This document shows, in pieces, positions 7,714-16,121 of a DNA stretch of 64,000 nucleotides. Location of the stretch: contig NZ_QAOV01000001.1 of assembly GCF_003050925.1 (NCBI RefSeq), positions 62,001 through 126,000 of the forward strand, given 5' to 3'. Below the pieces are notes generated by a model. The model was not told where the DNA came from, did not search any database, and saw nothing but the letters and a program-made list of their open reading frames with translations. The first letter of the stretch is position 1; each line of letters opens with the position of its first letter. A program made the translations under genes and the position numbers. The stretch comes from Pseudomonas sp. GV085. GTDB lineage: Bacteria > Pseudomonadota > Gammaproteobacteria > Pseudomonadales > Pseudomonadaceae.

Positions 7714-8712
7714 CTATCCGCGTTTGGCCCGGTAGATTCGGAAACCCTGTCCTTCGGCCTTGATCGCACATACACCCAGATGCTCTTCGATCAGCGGTTG
7801 ATACTTCAGGAAGCTATTCGCAACCAAGCGAAGTTCGCCACCGTTTTTCAGATGTTTGGCCGCTTTTCGCAGCAAGTTCTCCGTTGCGAAATAGTCGGTG
7901 TGCACCCCGACATGGAACGGCGGATTGCTCAGGATCGCACTCAACCCCATGGGCGCGGCATCGATTCCGTCACCGGTAATCACCTCGGCTTCCAGACCAT
8001 TGGCCGCCAGGGTCAGGCGACTGCTGGCGGCGGCAAAGGCATCCACATCCAGCAAAGTGACCTGGTTGTGTGGGTAACGACGTTTCACCGCCGCGCCCAA
8101 GACTCCTGCACCGCAACCGAAATCGAGCAAGTGACCGCTGGGCAGTTTGTCCAGATGTTCCAGCAGCAGCGCGCTGCCTCGATCCAGGCGACCATGGCTG
8201 AACACCCCCGGCAGGCTGATGACCTTCAGCGGGCCTTCGGCCAGTGGCAGTTCGTAGGTCTGCGCCAGGCTTTCCAGCGGTTTGGCTTCAGGTGCATTGG
8301 CCACGGTGACCAGCCAGAGCTGGCAGTGGCGCGCGCTGTCGAGCTTGCGTGGCTTGCCGAACGGGTTGAGTTGTTTGGCGGCACCTTCGATGCCGCTTTT
8401 TTTCTCGCCGACCAGATACAACTCACGGCCGGCCAGCCGCGAGGCGAGGGCGTTGAGGATGTAGTCGGTCAGGTCCTTGGCCTTGGGCAGAAACACCACG
8501 GCGGTATCGAACGCACGCTCGGGCGCATTCACGCCAAAATGGCTGCGCTCGGCGAAACGGGCGTCCAGCGCCGCTTGATCGCCGGCGTGCCAGCACCAGC
8601 CGTGAGCGTCGGGCAGACGGCCTAGCAAGTCGTCGGCGGGCAAACCGGCCAACAACACCGAACCCTGGAATAACTCGGCCTGACGAAGCAGTACTTCACT
8701 GCGCGGATCCAT
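7714..8712 (-). CDS. rsmC: 16S rRNA (guanine1207-N2)-methyltransferase
   Basis: The 332-aa protein has the two-domain RsmC architecture. An N-terminal degenerate methyltransferase domain (to about residue 165) is followed by a catalytic Rossmann domain with the SAM-binding motif [12 protein letters not shown] and the N2-guanine signature NPPFHVGV. RsmC methylates G1207 of helix 34 in the small subunit. Length and start ([15 protein letters not shown]) agree with the family. The stop lies about 60 bp upstream of the riboswitch of the next gene; a short hairpin (CTTCTTTT...AAAAGAAG, 7695-7712) lies at the 3' end. Confidence 0.95.
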   Translation of the reverse strand: MDPRSEVLLRQAELFQGSVLLAGLPADDLLGRLPDAHGWCWHAGDQAALDARFAERSHFGVNAPERAFDTAVVFLPKAKDLTDYILNALASRLAGRELYLVGEKKSGIEGAAKQLNPFGKPRKLDSARHCQLWLVTVANAPEAKPLESLAQTYELPLAEGPLKVISLPGVFSHGRLDRGSALLLEHLDKLPSGHLLDFGCGAGVLGAAVKRRYPHNQVTLLDVDAFAAASSRLTLAANGLEAEVITGDGIDAAPMGLSAILSNPPFHVGVHTDYFATENLLRKAAKHLKNGGELRLVANSFLKYQPLIEEHLGVCAIKAEGQGFRIYRAKRG

Positions 8713-8745
8713 AACTGCTCCCTTGAAAAAAAGTGCCGCAGTTTA

Positions 8746-9711
8746 TCAACTGACGACCCGCAGCGCCTTACCGCTGAAGTATCCCTGTGCGTTTTCGGTC
8801 ACTTGGCCAACGATTCGCTGGCGCGCTTCGCGGCTGCCCCAGGCGTTGTGCGGGGTGACGATCAGGCGCGGAATATCGTGGGCCAGCAGCGGATTGCCGT
8901 TGACGGGAGGCTCGACGCTCAGCACGTCCGTGGCGGCGCCGCCCAGATGGCCGTTGCGCAAGGCGTCGGCCAGCGCCTGTTCGTCGATCAGACCACCGCG
9001 TGCGGTGTTGACCACAAATGCACCGGGCTTCATCGAGGCCAGTTCAGGGGCACCGATGAAGTGGCGGGTATATTCGTTGAGTGGGCAGTGCAAGGTCAGG
9101 GCATCGACCTGTGGCAACAGTTCATTCAGCGGCAAGCGGTCCGGCCGGGCGGGGCGTCCGGGAATTTGCCCCAGCAGAACGCGCATGCCGAAGGCTTCGG
9201 CCAGCCGTGCGACTGCGCCGCCCAATTCGCCGTGGCCCAATAGGCCAAGGGTTTTGCCTTCGAGTTCGACAATCGGGTAATCCAGCAAACAGAACTGTTT
9301 GGCCTGCTGCCAGCGACCTTCGCCGACGGCTTTTTGATAATCGGCCAGGCGTGTGGCCAGGTTGAGCAGCAGCATGATCGTGTGCTGCGCCACCGATGGC
9401 GTACCGTAGCCCTGGCAGTTGCACACGGTAATCCCGTGGGCGCGGGCGGCGGCGAGGTCGACATTGTTGGTGCCAGTGGCGGTGATCAGGATCAGCTTGA
9501 GATCAGGGCTGGCGGCCATGGCGGCGGCATCGATGACAATTTTGTTGCTAATGGCGACGGTGGCGCCCTTGAGGTGTTCGATGACCTGATCGGGCAGGGT
9601 CTGGGCGAACAGCTGCAAATCGCTGAAACAATTGCGCAACGGGTTGAGGTCAAGGTCGCCGAGGTCCAGGGACGGATGGTCGAGGAAAACGGCGCGGCGA
9701 GTGTTCGTCAT
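8746..9711 (-). CDS. hprA: D-2-hydroxyacid dehydrogenase, glycerate dehydrogenase type
   Basis: The 321-aa protein belongs to the D-isomer 2-hydroxyacid dehydrogenases. The NAD site reads GLLGHGELGGAVA, and the catalytic triad is visible as Arg in NTARGG, Glu in SVEPP and His in TPHNAW. The domain order and close fit to HprA-type enzymes suggest reduction of hydroxypyruvate to D-glycerate, though other 2-ketoacids are possible. The start is the ATG at 9711 with AAAGG upstream; a TTG one codon earlier is less likely. It is divergent from the LysE-type gene. Confidence 0.87.
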   Translation of the reverse strand: MTNTRRAVFLDHPSLDLGDLDLNPLRNCFSDLQLFAQTLPDQVIEHLKGATVAISNKIVIDAAAMAASPDLKLILITATGTNNVDLAAARAHGITVCNCQGYGTPSVAQHTIMLLLNLATRLADYQKAVGEGRWQQAKQFCLLDYPIVELEGKTLGLLGHGELGGAVARLAEAFGMRVLLGQIPGRPARPDRLPLNELLPQVDALTLHCPLNEYTRHFIGAPELASMKPGAFVVNTARGGLIDEQALADALRNGHLGGAATDVLSVEPPVNGNPLLAHDIPRLIVTPHNAWGSREARQRIVGQVTENAQGYFSGKALRVVS

Positions 9712-9802
9712 CAACTGTACCTTTTGTGCAGTGAACTGAAGGCGTAATCTGCCGAGCCTACCAGATGGAATAAATAGTTACGCTTGGCCTGAAGGAGCCC
9801 CC

Positions 9803-10432
9803 ATGTACTGGACAGAGTTCTTGACCGTTGCCCTGATTCACCTGCTGGCCGTGGCCAGCCCCGGCCCGGACTTTGCCGTGGTGGTGCGTGAGAGTGTTAC
9901 CCACGGTCGCCGCGCGGGCACCTGGACCGCGCTGGGTGTGGGGACGGCGATTTTCCTGCACGTAGGTTATTCGTTGCTGGGTATCGGCCTGATCGTGTCC
10001 CAGTCGATAGTGCTGTTCAATGCCTTGAAATGGGCCGCCGCCGCTTACCTGCTGTACATCGGTTACAAGGCACTGCGCGCGCAACCGGCCAAGCCTGTGG
10101 CGGACGGTCTGCACAAGGAAGCCGGCGAGCGCACGGCCCGTGGTGCCTTCACCTCAGGTTTCGTCACCAACGGTCTCAATCCGAAAGCCACGCTGTTCTT
10201 CCTCTCGCTGTTCACCGTGGTGATCAACCCGCAAACACCACTGGCCGTACAGGCCGGTTACGGGGTTTACCTGGCAGCGGCGACAGCGGTCTGGTTCTGC
10301 CTGGTGGCGATGTTGTTCAGCCAGCAGCGCGTACGCGCCGGGTTTGCGCGCATGGGTCACTGGTTCGACCGGACCATGGGCGCGGTACTGATTGCGATTG
10401 GCGTGAAGCTGGCTTTTACCGAGATGCATTGA
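9803..10432 (+). CDS. LysE/RhtC-family amino-acid exporter
   Basis: The 209-aa protein has about six hydrophobic segments and the family's N-terminal signature SPGPDFAVVVRESVTHGRRAG, followed by a GFVTNGLNPKATLFFLSLF block. LysE-type carriers export amino acids or derivatives such as threonine or homoserine lactone; the substrate cannot be assigned. An AAGGAG ribosome site precedes the ATG. The gene ends just before a perfect 18-bp-arm palindrome that may act as its terminator. Confidence 0.9.
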   Translation: MYWTEFLTVALIHLLAVASPGPDFAVVVRESVTHGRRAGTWTALGVGTAIFLHVGYSLLGIGLIVSQSIVLFNALKWAAAAYLLYIGYKALRAQPAKPVADGLHKEAGERTARGAFTSGFVTNGLNPKATLFFLSLFTVVINPQTPLAVQAGYGVYLAAATAVWFCLVAMLFSQQRVRAGFARMGHWFDRTMGAVLIAIGVKLAFTEMH

Positions 10433-10445
10433 TCAATCACACATC

Positions 10446-10482
10446 CTGTAGGAGCTGCCGCAGCCTGCGGCAGCTCCTACAG
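10446..10482. repeat. Perfect palindromic repeat (second REP-like family)
   Basis: CTGTAGGAGCTGCCGCAG at 10446-10463 is repeated in exact inverse at 10465-10482 around a single C. The word also occurs at 24.5 and 58.7 kb. It differs from the GCGAGC-type REP. No T run follows, so any terminator role would be intrinsic-like at best. Confidence 0.85.
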
Positions 10483-10535
10483 TTTCTGTCATGAAAGCCT
10501 ACGAATGCTGGCGCAACGCTAGCATTTGCGCAGCT

Positions 10536-10586
10536 CTGCAAATCATTCCTTTGGCTGATTTGGCTGACGAACAAGGGCACTACAGT
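10536..10586 (+). promoter_or_regulatory. Putative promoter of the acyl-CoA ligase gene
   Basis: The decamer CTGCAAATCA (10536-10545) lies 35 nt upstream of a -10-like TACAGT (10581-10586), with no good -35. The same decamer and spacing precede the DUF1302 gene. An inverted repeat AATGCT...AGCATT lies just upstream (10504-10526). Activator dependence is inferred. Confidence 0.5.
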
Positions 10587-10630
10587 GCGTACTTTCAGTC
10601 ACGACCGTGCAGTCAGAAAAAGGGATTCTT

Positions 10631-12313
10631 ATGTTGCAGACTCGCGTTATCCCCCCGGCCGAAGGCGCTTACCAGTACCCGTTGTTGATCAAGCGGCTGC
10701 TGATGTCTGGTGCCCGTTATGAGAAAACCCGCGAGATCATCTACCGCGACAAGTTGCGCTACAGCTACCCGACCCTGATCGAACGGGTGGCCCGTCTGGC
10801 CAACGTGCTGACAGCGGCCGGGGTCAAGCCCGGGGATGCCGTGGGTGTGATGGACTGGGACAGCCATCGTTACCTGGAATGCATGTTCGCCATCCCGATG
10901 ATCGGTGCGGTGATCCATACCATCAACGTGCGCCTGTCGCCGGAACAGATCCTCTACACCATGAACCACGCCGAGGACCGCTTCGTGCTGGTCAACAGCG
11001 AGTTCGTCGGTCTCTACAAGGCCATCGAAGGGCATCTGACGACGGTCGACAAAACCCTGTTGCTGACTGACCTGCCGGAAAAAACCGCGGACCTGCCGAA
11101 CCTCGTCGGCGAATACGAACAACTGCTGGCCACGGCGAGCCCGCAGTACGACTTCGAGGATTTCGACGAAAACTCGGTCGCGACCACGTTCTATACAACC
11201 GGCACCACCGGTAACCCCAAGGGCGTGTACTTCACCCATCGGCAACTGGTGCTGCACACCATGGGCGTGTCGACCATCATGGGCGCGATCGATAGCGTGC
11301 GCCTGCTGGGCACCAACGACGTGTACATGCCGATCACCCCGATGTTCCACGTCCACGCCTGGGGCTTGCCGTATGTGGCGACCATGCTCGGGCTCAAGCA
11401 GGTGTATCCCGGCCGCTATGACCCGGAGTACCTGGTGGAATTGTGGCGCAAGGAGAAGGTCACGTTCTCCCATTGCGTGCCGACCATCCTGCAGATGGTC
11501 CTCAATGCCAAGGCTGCGCAGAATGTCGACTTCGGCGGCTGGAAAATCGTCATCGGCGGCAGCGCCCTGAACCGCACCTTGTATGAGGCGGCCAAGGCCA
11601 AGGGCATTCAGTTGACCGCCGCCTACGGTATGTCGGAAACCGGGCCGCTGGTGTCGTGCGCGCACCTCAACGACGAATTGATGGCCGGTACCGAAGACGA
11701 ACGCACCACTTACCGGATCAAGGCCGGTGTGCCGGGGCCACTGGTGGAGGCGGCGATCGTCGACACCGAGGGCAACTTCCTGCCCGCCGACGGCGAGACT
11801 CAGGGTGAACTGGTGCTGCGTGCACCGTGGCTCACCGAGGGCTACTTCAATGAACCCCAGAAGGGCGCGGAGCTCTGGGCCGGCGGCTGGCTGCACACCG
11901 GCGACGTGGCGACCCTGGACAGCATGGGCGTGATCGACATTCGTGACCGGATCAAGGACGTGATCAAGACCGGTGGCGAGTGGATTTCCTCCCTGGACCT
12001 CGAAGACCTGATCAGCCGTCATGAAGCGGTACGTGAAGTAGCAGTGGTGGGGATCCCCGATCCGCAGTGGGGGGAGCGACCGTTTGCCCTGCTGGTGGTT
12101 CGTGAGGGGTACGTAATCGGAGCCCGGGAACTCAAGGAACACCTCAAACCGTTTGTGGAGCTGGGGCACCTGAGCAAGTGGGCGATTCCGAGCCAGATCG
12201 CCCTTGTTACTGAAATTCCCAAGACCAGCGTTGGCAAACTCGACAAGAAGCGTATTCGTGTCGACATCACCGAATGGCAGGCCACCAACAGTACCTTCCT
12301 CTCGACGCTTTAA
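10631..12313 (+). CDS. Medium/long-chain fatty-acid-CoA ligase (AMP-forming)
   Basis: The 560-aa enzyme belongs to the ANL superfamily. The phosphate-binding loop YTTGTTGNPKG is at residues 188-198, followed by AAYGMSETGPL, the GWLHTGDVA block and the hinge region DRIKDVIKTGGEWIS. The C-terminal lysine motif is KTSVGKLDKKR. Overall it resembles AlkK-type ligases that activate free fatty acids to acyl-CoA for beta-oxidation. The ATG at 10631 follows AAGGGA; the upstream extension is rejected. It heads a same-strand set with DUF1302, DUF1329 and a MalT-like regulator, an order I recall from P. putida. The acid chain length is inferred only. Confidence 0.9.
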   Translation: MLQTRVIPPAEGAYQYPLLIKRLLMSGARYEKTREIIYRDKLRYSYPTLIERVARLANVLTAAGVKPGDAVGVMDWDSHRYLECMFAIPMIGAVIHTINVRLSPEQILYTMNHAEDRFVLVNSEFVGLYKAIEGHLTTVDKTLLLTDLPEKTADLPNLVGEYEQLLATASPQYDFEDFDENSVATTFYTTGTTGNPKGVYFTHRQLVLHTMGVSTIMGAIDSVRLLGTNDVYMPITPMFHVHAWGLPYVATMLGLKQVYPGRYDPEYLVELWRKEKVTFSHCVPTILQMVLNAKAAQNVDFGGWKIVIGGSALNRTLYEAAKAKGIQLTAAYGMSETGPLVSCAHLNDELMAGTEDERTTYRIKAGVPGPLVEAAIVDTEGNFLPADGETQGELVLRAPWLTEGYFNEPQKGAELWAGGWLHTGDVATLDSMGVIDIRDRIKDVIKTGGEWISSLDLEDLISRHEAVREVAVVGIPDPQWGERPFALLVVREGYVIGARELKEHLKPFVELGHLSKWAIPSQIALVTEIPKTSVGKLDKKRIRVDITEWQATNSTFLSTL

Positions 12314-12322
12314 GCGCCTCCC

Positions 12323-12344
12323 GGCGTGCCCGAAAGGGCACGCC
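12323..12344 (+). terminator. Hairpin after the acyl-CoA ligase gene
   Basis: A perfect 9-bp stem GGCGTGCCC / GGGCACGCC with a GAAA tetraloop lies 10 nt after the stop codon. No U run follows, so it may be an mRNA 3'-end stabiliser or a weak terminator. Confidence 0.55.
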
Positions 12345-12352
12345 AGCCCCAC

Positions 12353-12371
12353 CAAGCAAGCGCTTGGCTTG
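12353..12371. promoter_or_regulatory. Putative operator palindrome between the ligase and DUF1302 genes
   Basis: The 19-bp element CAAGCAAGCGCTTGGCTTG contains a perfect core CAAGCGCTTG (12357-12366) with outer CAAGC/GCTTG arms. Its form suits a dimeric TetR-type regulator. No terminator features are present. It lies about 280 bp before the DUF1302 start. Confidence 0.5.
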
Positions 12372-12451
12372 TCAAATCGATTTTTTCAGCCATCCTTGCC
12401 GTGCCGACGGGTGTCGGACTGGCGAAAGGACTGTTCCAGAGTGGCTGGCAG

Positions 12452-12502
12452 CTGCAAATCACACTTTAGAGGGATCAAGCACAACTACCTGCTGGCTATA
12501 GT
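12452..12502 (+). promoter_or_regulatory. Putative promoter of the DUF1302-DUF1329 genes
   Basis: CTGCAAATCA (12452-12461) is followed after 35 nt by TATAGT (12497-12502), matching the arrangement in front of the acyl-CoA ligase gene. The predicted transcript would have a leader of about 145 nt before the ATG at 12653. Confidence 0.5.
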
Positions 12503-12652
12503 CCGTTCAAGGATTTTTAAGAACGGAGCAACCGCACGAACCGGGGCGATGCATCTTTGGAATGACTTTGGGACGCCATGGCTCCCGGTTATCCACAGCG
12601 TTTTTAGAAGTGCTCATTGCCATAAAAATAAAATGCACATGGAGTAGCGTCG

Positions 12653-14554
12653 ATGACATCAGTAAACCAGTTCTGGCGCCGGGCGAAACTGCCCCTGGCT
12701 GTCAGTCTTGCCTCTACGCTCGCCGGGCCAGCATTCGGCGTCAGTTTCAACGTCGGTGAAATCGAAGGTCAGTTCGACTCATCCCTGTCGATTGGTGCCA
12801 GCTGGTCTACTCAGCAGCCGAACAAGAACCTCATCGGTGTCAACAACGGCGGCAAGGGTTTGTCCCAGACCTCTGATGACGGTCACCTGAACTTCAAGAG
12901 CGGGGAAACCTTCTCGAAGATCTTCAAGGGCATCCATGACCTTGAACTGAAATACGGCGATACCGGTGTTTTCGTCCGAGGCAAATACTGGTACGACTTT
13001 GAATTGAAGGACGAAAGCCGTCCGTTCAAGGACATCAGCGACGACGGTCGCAAGGAGGGCGCCAAGTCCGCAGGCACTCAACTCCTCGACGCCTTCGTCT
13101 ACCACAACTACTCCATTGCCGATCAACCAGGTTCCGTGCGCCTGGGCAAGCAGGTCGTGAGCTGGGGTGAAAGTACCTTCATTGGCGGCGGCATCAACTC
13201 GATCAACCCGATCGACGTGTCGGCATTCCGCCGTCCGGGTGCCGAGATCAAGGAAGGCCTGATCCCGGTCAACATGTTCTATGTGTCCCAGAGCCTGACC
13301 GAAAACCTCTCGGCCGAAGCGTTCTATCAAATTGAATGGGATCAGACGGTCGTCGACAACTGCGGCACATTCTTCTCCCAGCCAGACATCGTTGCCGACG
13401 GCTGCAACGACAACCTGCGTGTGCTTAACAAGCGTTCGCAAATTCCGGCCATTGCCCTGGGGCCTTTGGCCGCCAATGGCGTCGACGTCAACGAAGAGGG
13501 TGTTCTTGTGCGTCGTGGCCCCGATCGTGATGCCCGCGACAGCGGCCAGTGGGGCGCGTCCTTCAAGTACATGTTCGACCCGCTGGACACCGAGTTCGGC
13601 GCCTACTTCATGAACTACCACAGCCGTGCGCCGATCTTCAGCGCTACCGGTGCGCCGCAGTCGGTCTTCAACACGGCCAGTGGGTTGCCCGGCCCGTTCG
13701 CGGCACTCGGGCCACTGCTGGTGGCAGGTAATTCGCAATACTTCATCGAATACCCCGAGGACATTCGCCTGTATGGCTTGAGCTTCTCCACCACCCTGCC
13801 TACCGGTACGGCGTGGAGCGGTGAGATCAGCTACCGTCCGAACGCGCCAGTGCAGCTCAACTCCACCGACATCCTGTTCTCCGGTATACGTCCCTTGGGC
13901 AATAACAACCCGAACAATCCGTTGACCAATGCATCGCTGCTTACCGGCGTACCGGGTCAGGACCTGCACGGGTATCGTCGCAAGGAAGTCACCCAGTTCC
14001 AGACTACCCTGACGCACTTCTTCGACCAGGTCATGGGCGCCAGCCGTCTGACCCTGGTGGGTGAAGTGGGCGTGACCCACGTTGGCGGCCTGGAAAGCAC
14101 TTCCGACGTTCGTTATGGCCGCGATCCGGTCTACGGCCCGGGTGAGTTGCCAGCCTCTGGTGCGCTCGATACCTGCGTGGCGCTCAACACCAGCACCATC
14201 AACGGTGCGGGCCCGGGTACGCCGACCAACAACCGCAGCCGCAACTGCACCAACGAAGGCTTCACCACCCCGACTTCGTGGGGCTACCGCGGTCGTGCCA
14301 TCTGGGAATACAACGACGTGTTTGCCGGTGTGAACCTCAAGCCGAACGTTGCCTGGTCCCATGACGTGAGCGGTTACTCCCCTGGCCCTGGCGGCAACTT
14401 CGAGGAAGGCCGCAAAGCGGTGAGCCTGGGTGTCGATGCCGAGTACCAGAACACCTACACCGCGAGCCTGGCGTACACCAATTTCTTCGACGGCAAGTAC
14501 ACCACCGTGGATGACCGCGACTTCGTTGCGCTCAGCGTCGGCGTGAACTTCTAA
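12653..14554 (+). CDS. DUF1302 family outer-membrane protein
   Basis: The 633-aa protein has a signal peptide (residues 1-29, ending AGPAFG) and then long stretches of alternating hydrophobic/polar residues with many aromatic girdle residues. It ends with Phe (VALSVGVNF), the usual C-terminal signature of outer-membrane beta-barrels. It fits DUF1302, whose members often sit beside DUF1329 genes and with steroid, hydrocarbon or fatty-acid catabolism. A role in passage of hydrophobic substrates is inferred; no biochemical function is established. GGAG at 12640 sets the start. The DUF1329 gene follows after 28 bp, so both share a transcript. Confidence 0.9.
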   Translation: MTSVNQFWRRAKLPLAVSLASTLAGPAFGVSFNVGEIEGQFDSSLSIGASWSTQQPNKNLIGVNNGGKGLSQTSDDGHLNFKSGETFSKIFKGIHDLELKYGDTGVFVRGKYWYDFELKDESRPFKDISDDGRKEGAKSAGTQLLDAFVYHNYSIADQPGSVRLGKQVVSWGESTFIGGGINSINPIDVSAFRRPGAEIKEGLIPVNMFYVSQSLTENLSAEAFYQIEWDQTVVDNCGTFFSQPDIVADGCNDNLRVLNKRSQIPAIALGPLAANGVDVNEEGVLVRRGPDRDARDSGQWGASFKYMFDPLDTEFGAYFMNYHSRAPIFSATGAPQSVFNTASGLPGPFAALGPLLVAGNSQYFIEYPEDIRLYGLSFSTTLPTGTAWSGEISYRPNAPVQLNSTDILFSGIRPLGNNNPNNPLTNASLLTGVPGQDLHGYRRKEVTQFQTTLTHFFDQVMGASRLTLVGEVGVTHVGGLESTSDVRYGRDPVYGPGELPASGALDTCVALNTSTINGAGPGTPTNNRSRNCTNEGFTTPTSWGYRGRAIWEYNDVFAGVNLKPNVAWSHDVSGYSPGPGGNFEEGRKAVSLGVDAEYQNTYTASLAYTNFFDGKYTTVDDRDFVALSVGVNF

Positions 14555-14582
14555 GCACTGCATTTTCTGGACGAACGCACAT

Positions 14583-15947
14583 ATGAAAATAACAAAGAGT
14601 CTGTTCCACGCCAGTGTTCTGGGTCTTTCGCTGCTGGCGACCAGTGTCATCGCAGCGGTTCCCCAGGCTGAGGCCGACAAGCTGGGCAAGAGCCTGACCC
14701 CGATGGGCGCCGAAATGGCGGGTAACGCCGACGGTTCGATCCCGGCCTGGAAACCGCTGCCGAAGAACGCCGGCACCGTCGACAGCAAAGGCTTCCTGTC
14801 CGATCCGTACCCGGGTGAAAAACCGCTGTTCACTATCACGGCGCAGAACGTCGACCAGTACAAGGCCAAGCTTGCCCCTGGCCAGTACGCGATGTTCAAG
14901 CGCTACCCGGAAACCTTCAAGATGCCGGTGTACCCGTCCCACCGCGGTGCCACCGTGCCGGATGATGTGTTCGCCGCTATCAAGCGCAACGCCACCAACA
15001 CCAATCTGGTGTCCGGCGGCAACGGCCTGGAGAACTTTGAAACCGCCATTCCGTTCCCGATTCCGAAAAGCGGCGTTGAAGTCATCTGGAACCATATCAC
15101 CCGCTATCGTGGTGGCAGCGTGACCCGTCTGGTGACCCAGGCCACACCGCAACCGAATGGCTCGTATAGCATGGTGTACTTCCAGGACCAGTTCGTGTTC
15201 CGCGACAAAATGAAGGATTACGACCCGAAAAACCCGGGCAATATCCTGTTCTACTTCAAGCAGAAAGTGACCGCGCCGGCACGTCTGGCCGGTGGTGTAC
15301 TGCTGGTGCACGAAACCCTCGACCAGGTGAAGGAACCGCGTTCGGCGTGGGTCTACAACGCCGGTCAGCGTCGTGTGCGTCGTGCCCCGCAAGTGTCGTA
15401 TGACGGTCCGGGTACGGCTGCCGATGGCCTGCGTACCTCCGATAACCTGGACATGTACAACGGTGCACCGGATCGTTACGACTGGAAGCTCGAAGGCAAG
15501 AAAGAGATGTACATCGCCTCCGACAGCTACAAACTCGACTCGCCAACGCTCAAGTACGACGACATCATCAAGGCCGGCCACATCAACCAGGACCTGGCGC
15601 GTTACGAGTTGCGTCGTGTGTGGCATGTGGTTGCAACCCTGAAGGAAGGCCAGCGTCACATCTACGCCAAGCGGGACTTCTACATCGACGAAGACACCTG
15701 GCAAGCAGCGGTCATCGATCACTACGACGGTCGCGGTCAACTGTGGCGCGTCGCCGAGGCCCATGCCGAGAACTACTACGACAAGCAAGTGCCGTGGTAT
15801 GCCCTCGAAGCCCTGTATGACCTGCAATCGGGTCGTTACCTGGCGCTGGGCATGAAGAACGAAGAGAAGTCGGCCTATGACTTCGGCTTCACTGCCACCA
15901 CCAGCGACTTCACCCCGGCCGCCTTGCGCCAGGACGGTGTTCGCTAA
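14583..15947 (+). CDS. DUF1329 family periplasmic/outer-membrane protein
   Basis: The 454-aa product has a signal peptide ending near ATSVIAA (residue about 23) and then the family block GKSLTPMGAEMAGNADGSIP. The rest is rich in beta strands with DQFVFRDKMKDYDP and GQRRVRRAPQVSYD motifs. DUF1329 proteins are related to lipid-binding LolA/LolB-like folds; cooperation with the DUF1302 barrel in hydrophobic-compound transport is an inference from constant gene pairing. It lies 28 bp after the DUF1302 gene and ends at a strong terminator. Confidence 0.9.
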   Translation: MKITKSLFHASVLGLSLLATSVIAAVPQAEADKLGKSLTPMGAEMAGNADGSIPAWKPLPKNAGTVDSKGFLSDPYPGEKPLFTITAQNVDQYKAKLAPGQYAMFKRYPETFKMPVYPSHRGATVPDDVFAAIKRNATNTNLVSGGNGLENFETAIPFPIPKSGVEVIWNHITRYRGGSVTRLVTQATPQPNGSYSMVYFQDQFVFRDKMKDYDPKNPGNILFYFKQKVTAPARLAGGVLLVHETLDQVKEPRSAWVYNAGQRRVRRAPQVSYDGPGTAADGLRTSDNLDMYNGAPDRYDWKLEGKKEMYIASDSYKLDSPTLKYDDIIKAGHINQDLARYELRRVWHVVATLKEGQRHIYAKRDFYIDEDTWQAAVIDHYDGRGQLWRVAEAHAENYYDKQVPWYALEALYDLQSGRYLALGMKNEEKSAYDFGFTATTSDFTPAALRQDGVR

Positions 15948-15976
15948 GGTGAACTGAGTAGAGGCCGCACCCTCTG

Positions 15977-16008
15977 AAAACGCCCCGACTGGTTCGGGGC
16001 GTTTTTTT
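15977..16008 (+). terminator. Rho-independent terminator after the DUF1329 gene
   Basis: The stem AAAACGCCCCGA / TCGGGGCGTTTT with a short loop is followed by a T run (16002-16008). It separates the DUF1302-DUF1329 unit from the regulator gene. Confidence 0.93.
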
Positions 16009-16009
16009 G

Positions 16010-16037
16010 TTTGTAGACTTTTTGTAGCCATTTGTAG
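16010..16037 (+). promoter_or_regulatory. Three phased TTTGTAG direct repeats upstream of the MalT-like gene
   Basis: TTTGTAG occurs at 16010, 16021 and 16031, spaced 11 and 10 bp, about 85-110 bp before the regulator's ATG. Helical phasing suggests a protein-binding array, possibly for autoregulation. This is inferred from spacing only. Confidence 0.4.
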
Positions 16038-16121
16038 CAACTACCTTCATTCCCTATCCGTTTACGGCTAGTCTGCGGACATCTGCAACGCCGCCACCCG
16101 CAATTCAAACAAGAGCCGGCC

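Noticed and set aside
10446..10482. Palindrome considered as a true rho-independent terminator of the LysE-type gene
   Set aside because: The stem is perfect but there is no T run, and the same word occurs elsewhere as a repeat; kept as a repeat only.
10613..12355. 580-aa minus-strand frame opposite the acyl-CoA ligase
   Set aside because: Shadow of a GC-rich gene; His/Gln/Arg-rich with no recognisable domain.
12779..14899. 706-aa open frame on the minus strand opposite the DUF1302 gene
   Set aside because: It is a shadow produced by high GC3; composition is low-complexity for a globular protein (Val/His/Arg-rich) and the plus-strand gene is well supported.
14532..16040. 502-aa minus-strand frame opposite the DUF1329 gene
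   Set aside because: Antisense shadow: it crosses the terminator and has no family motif.
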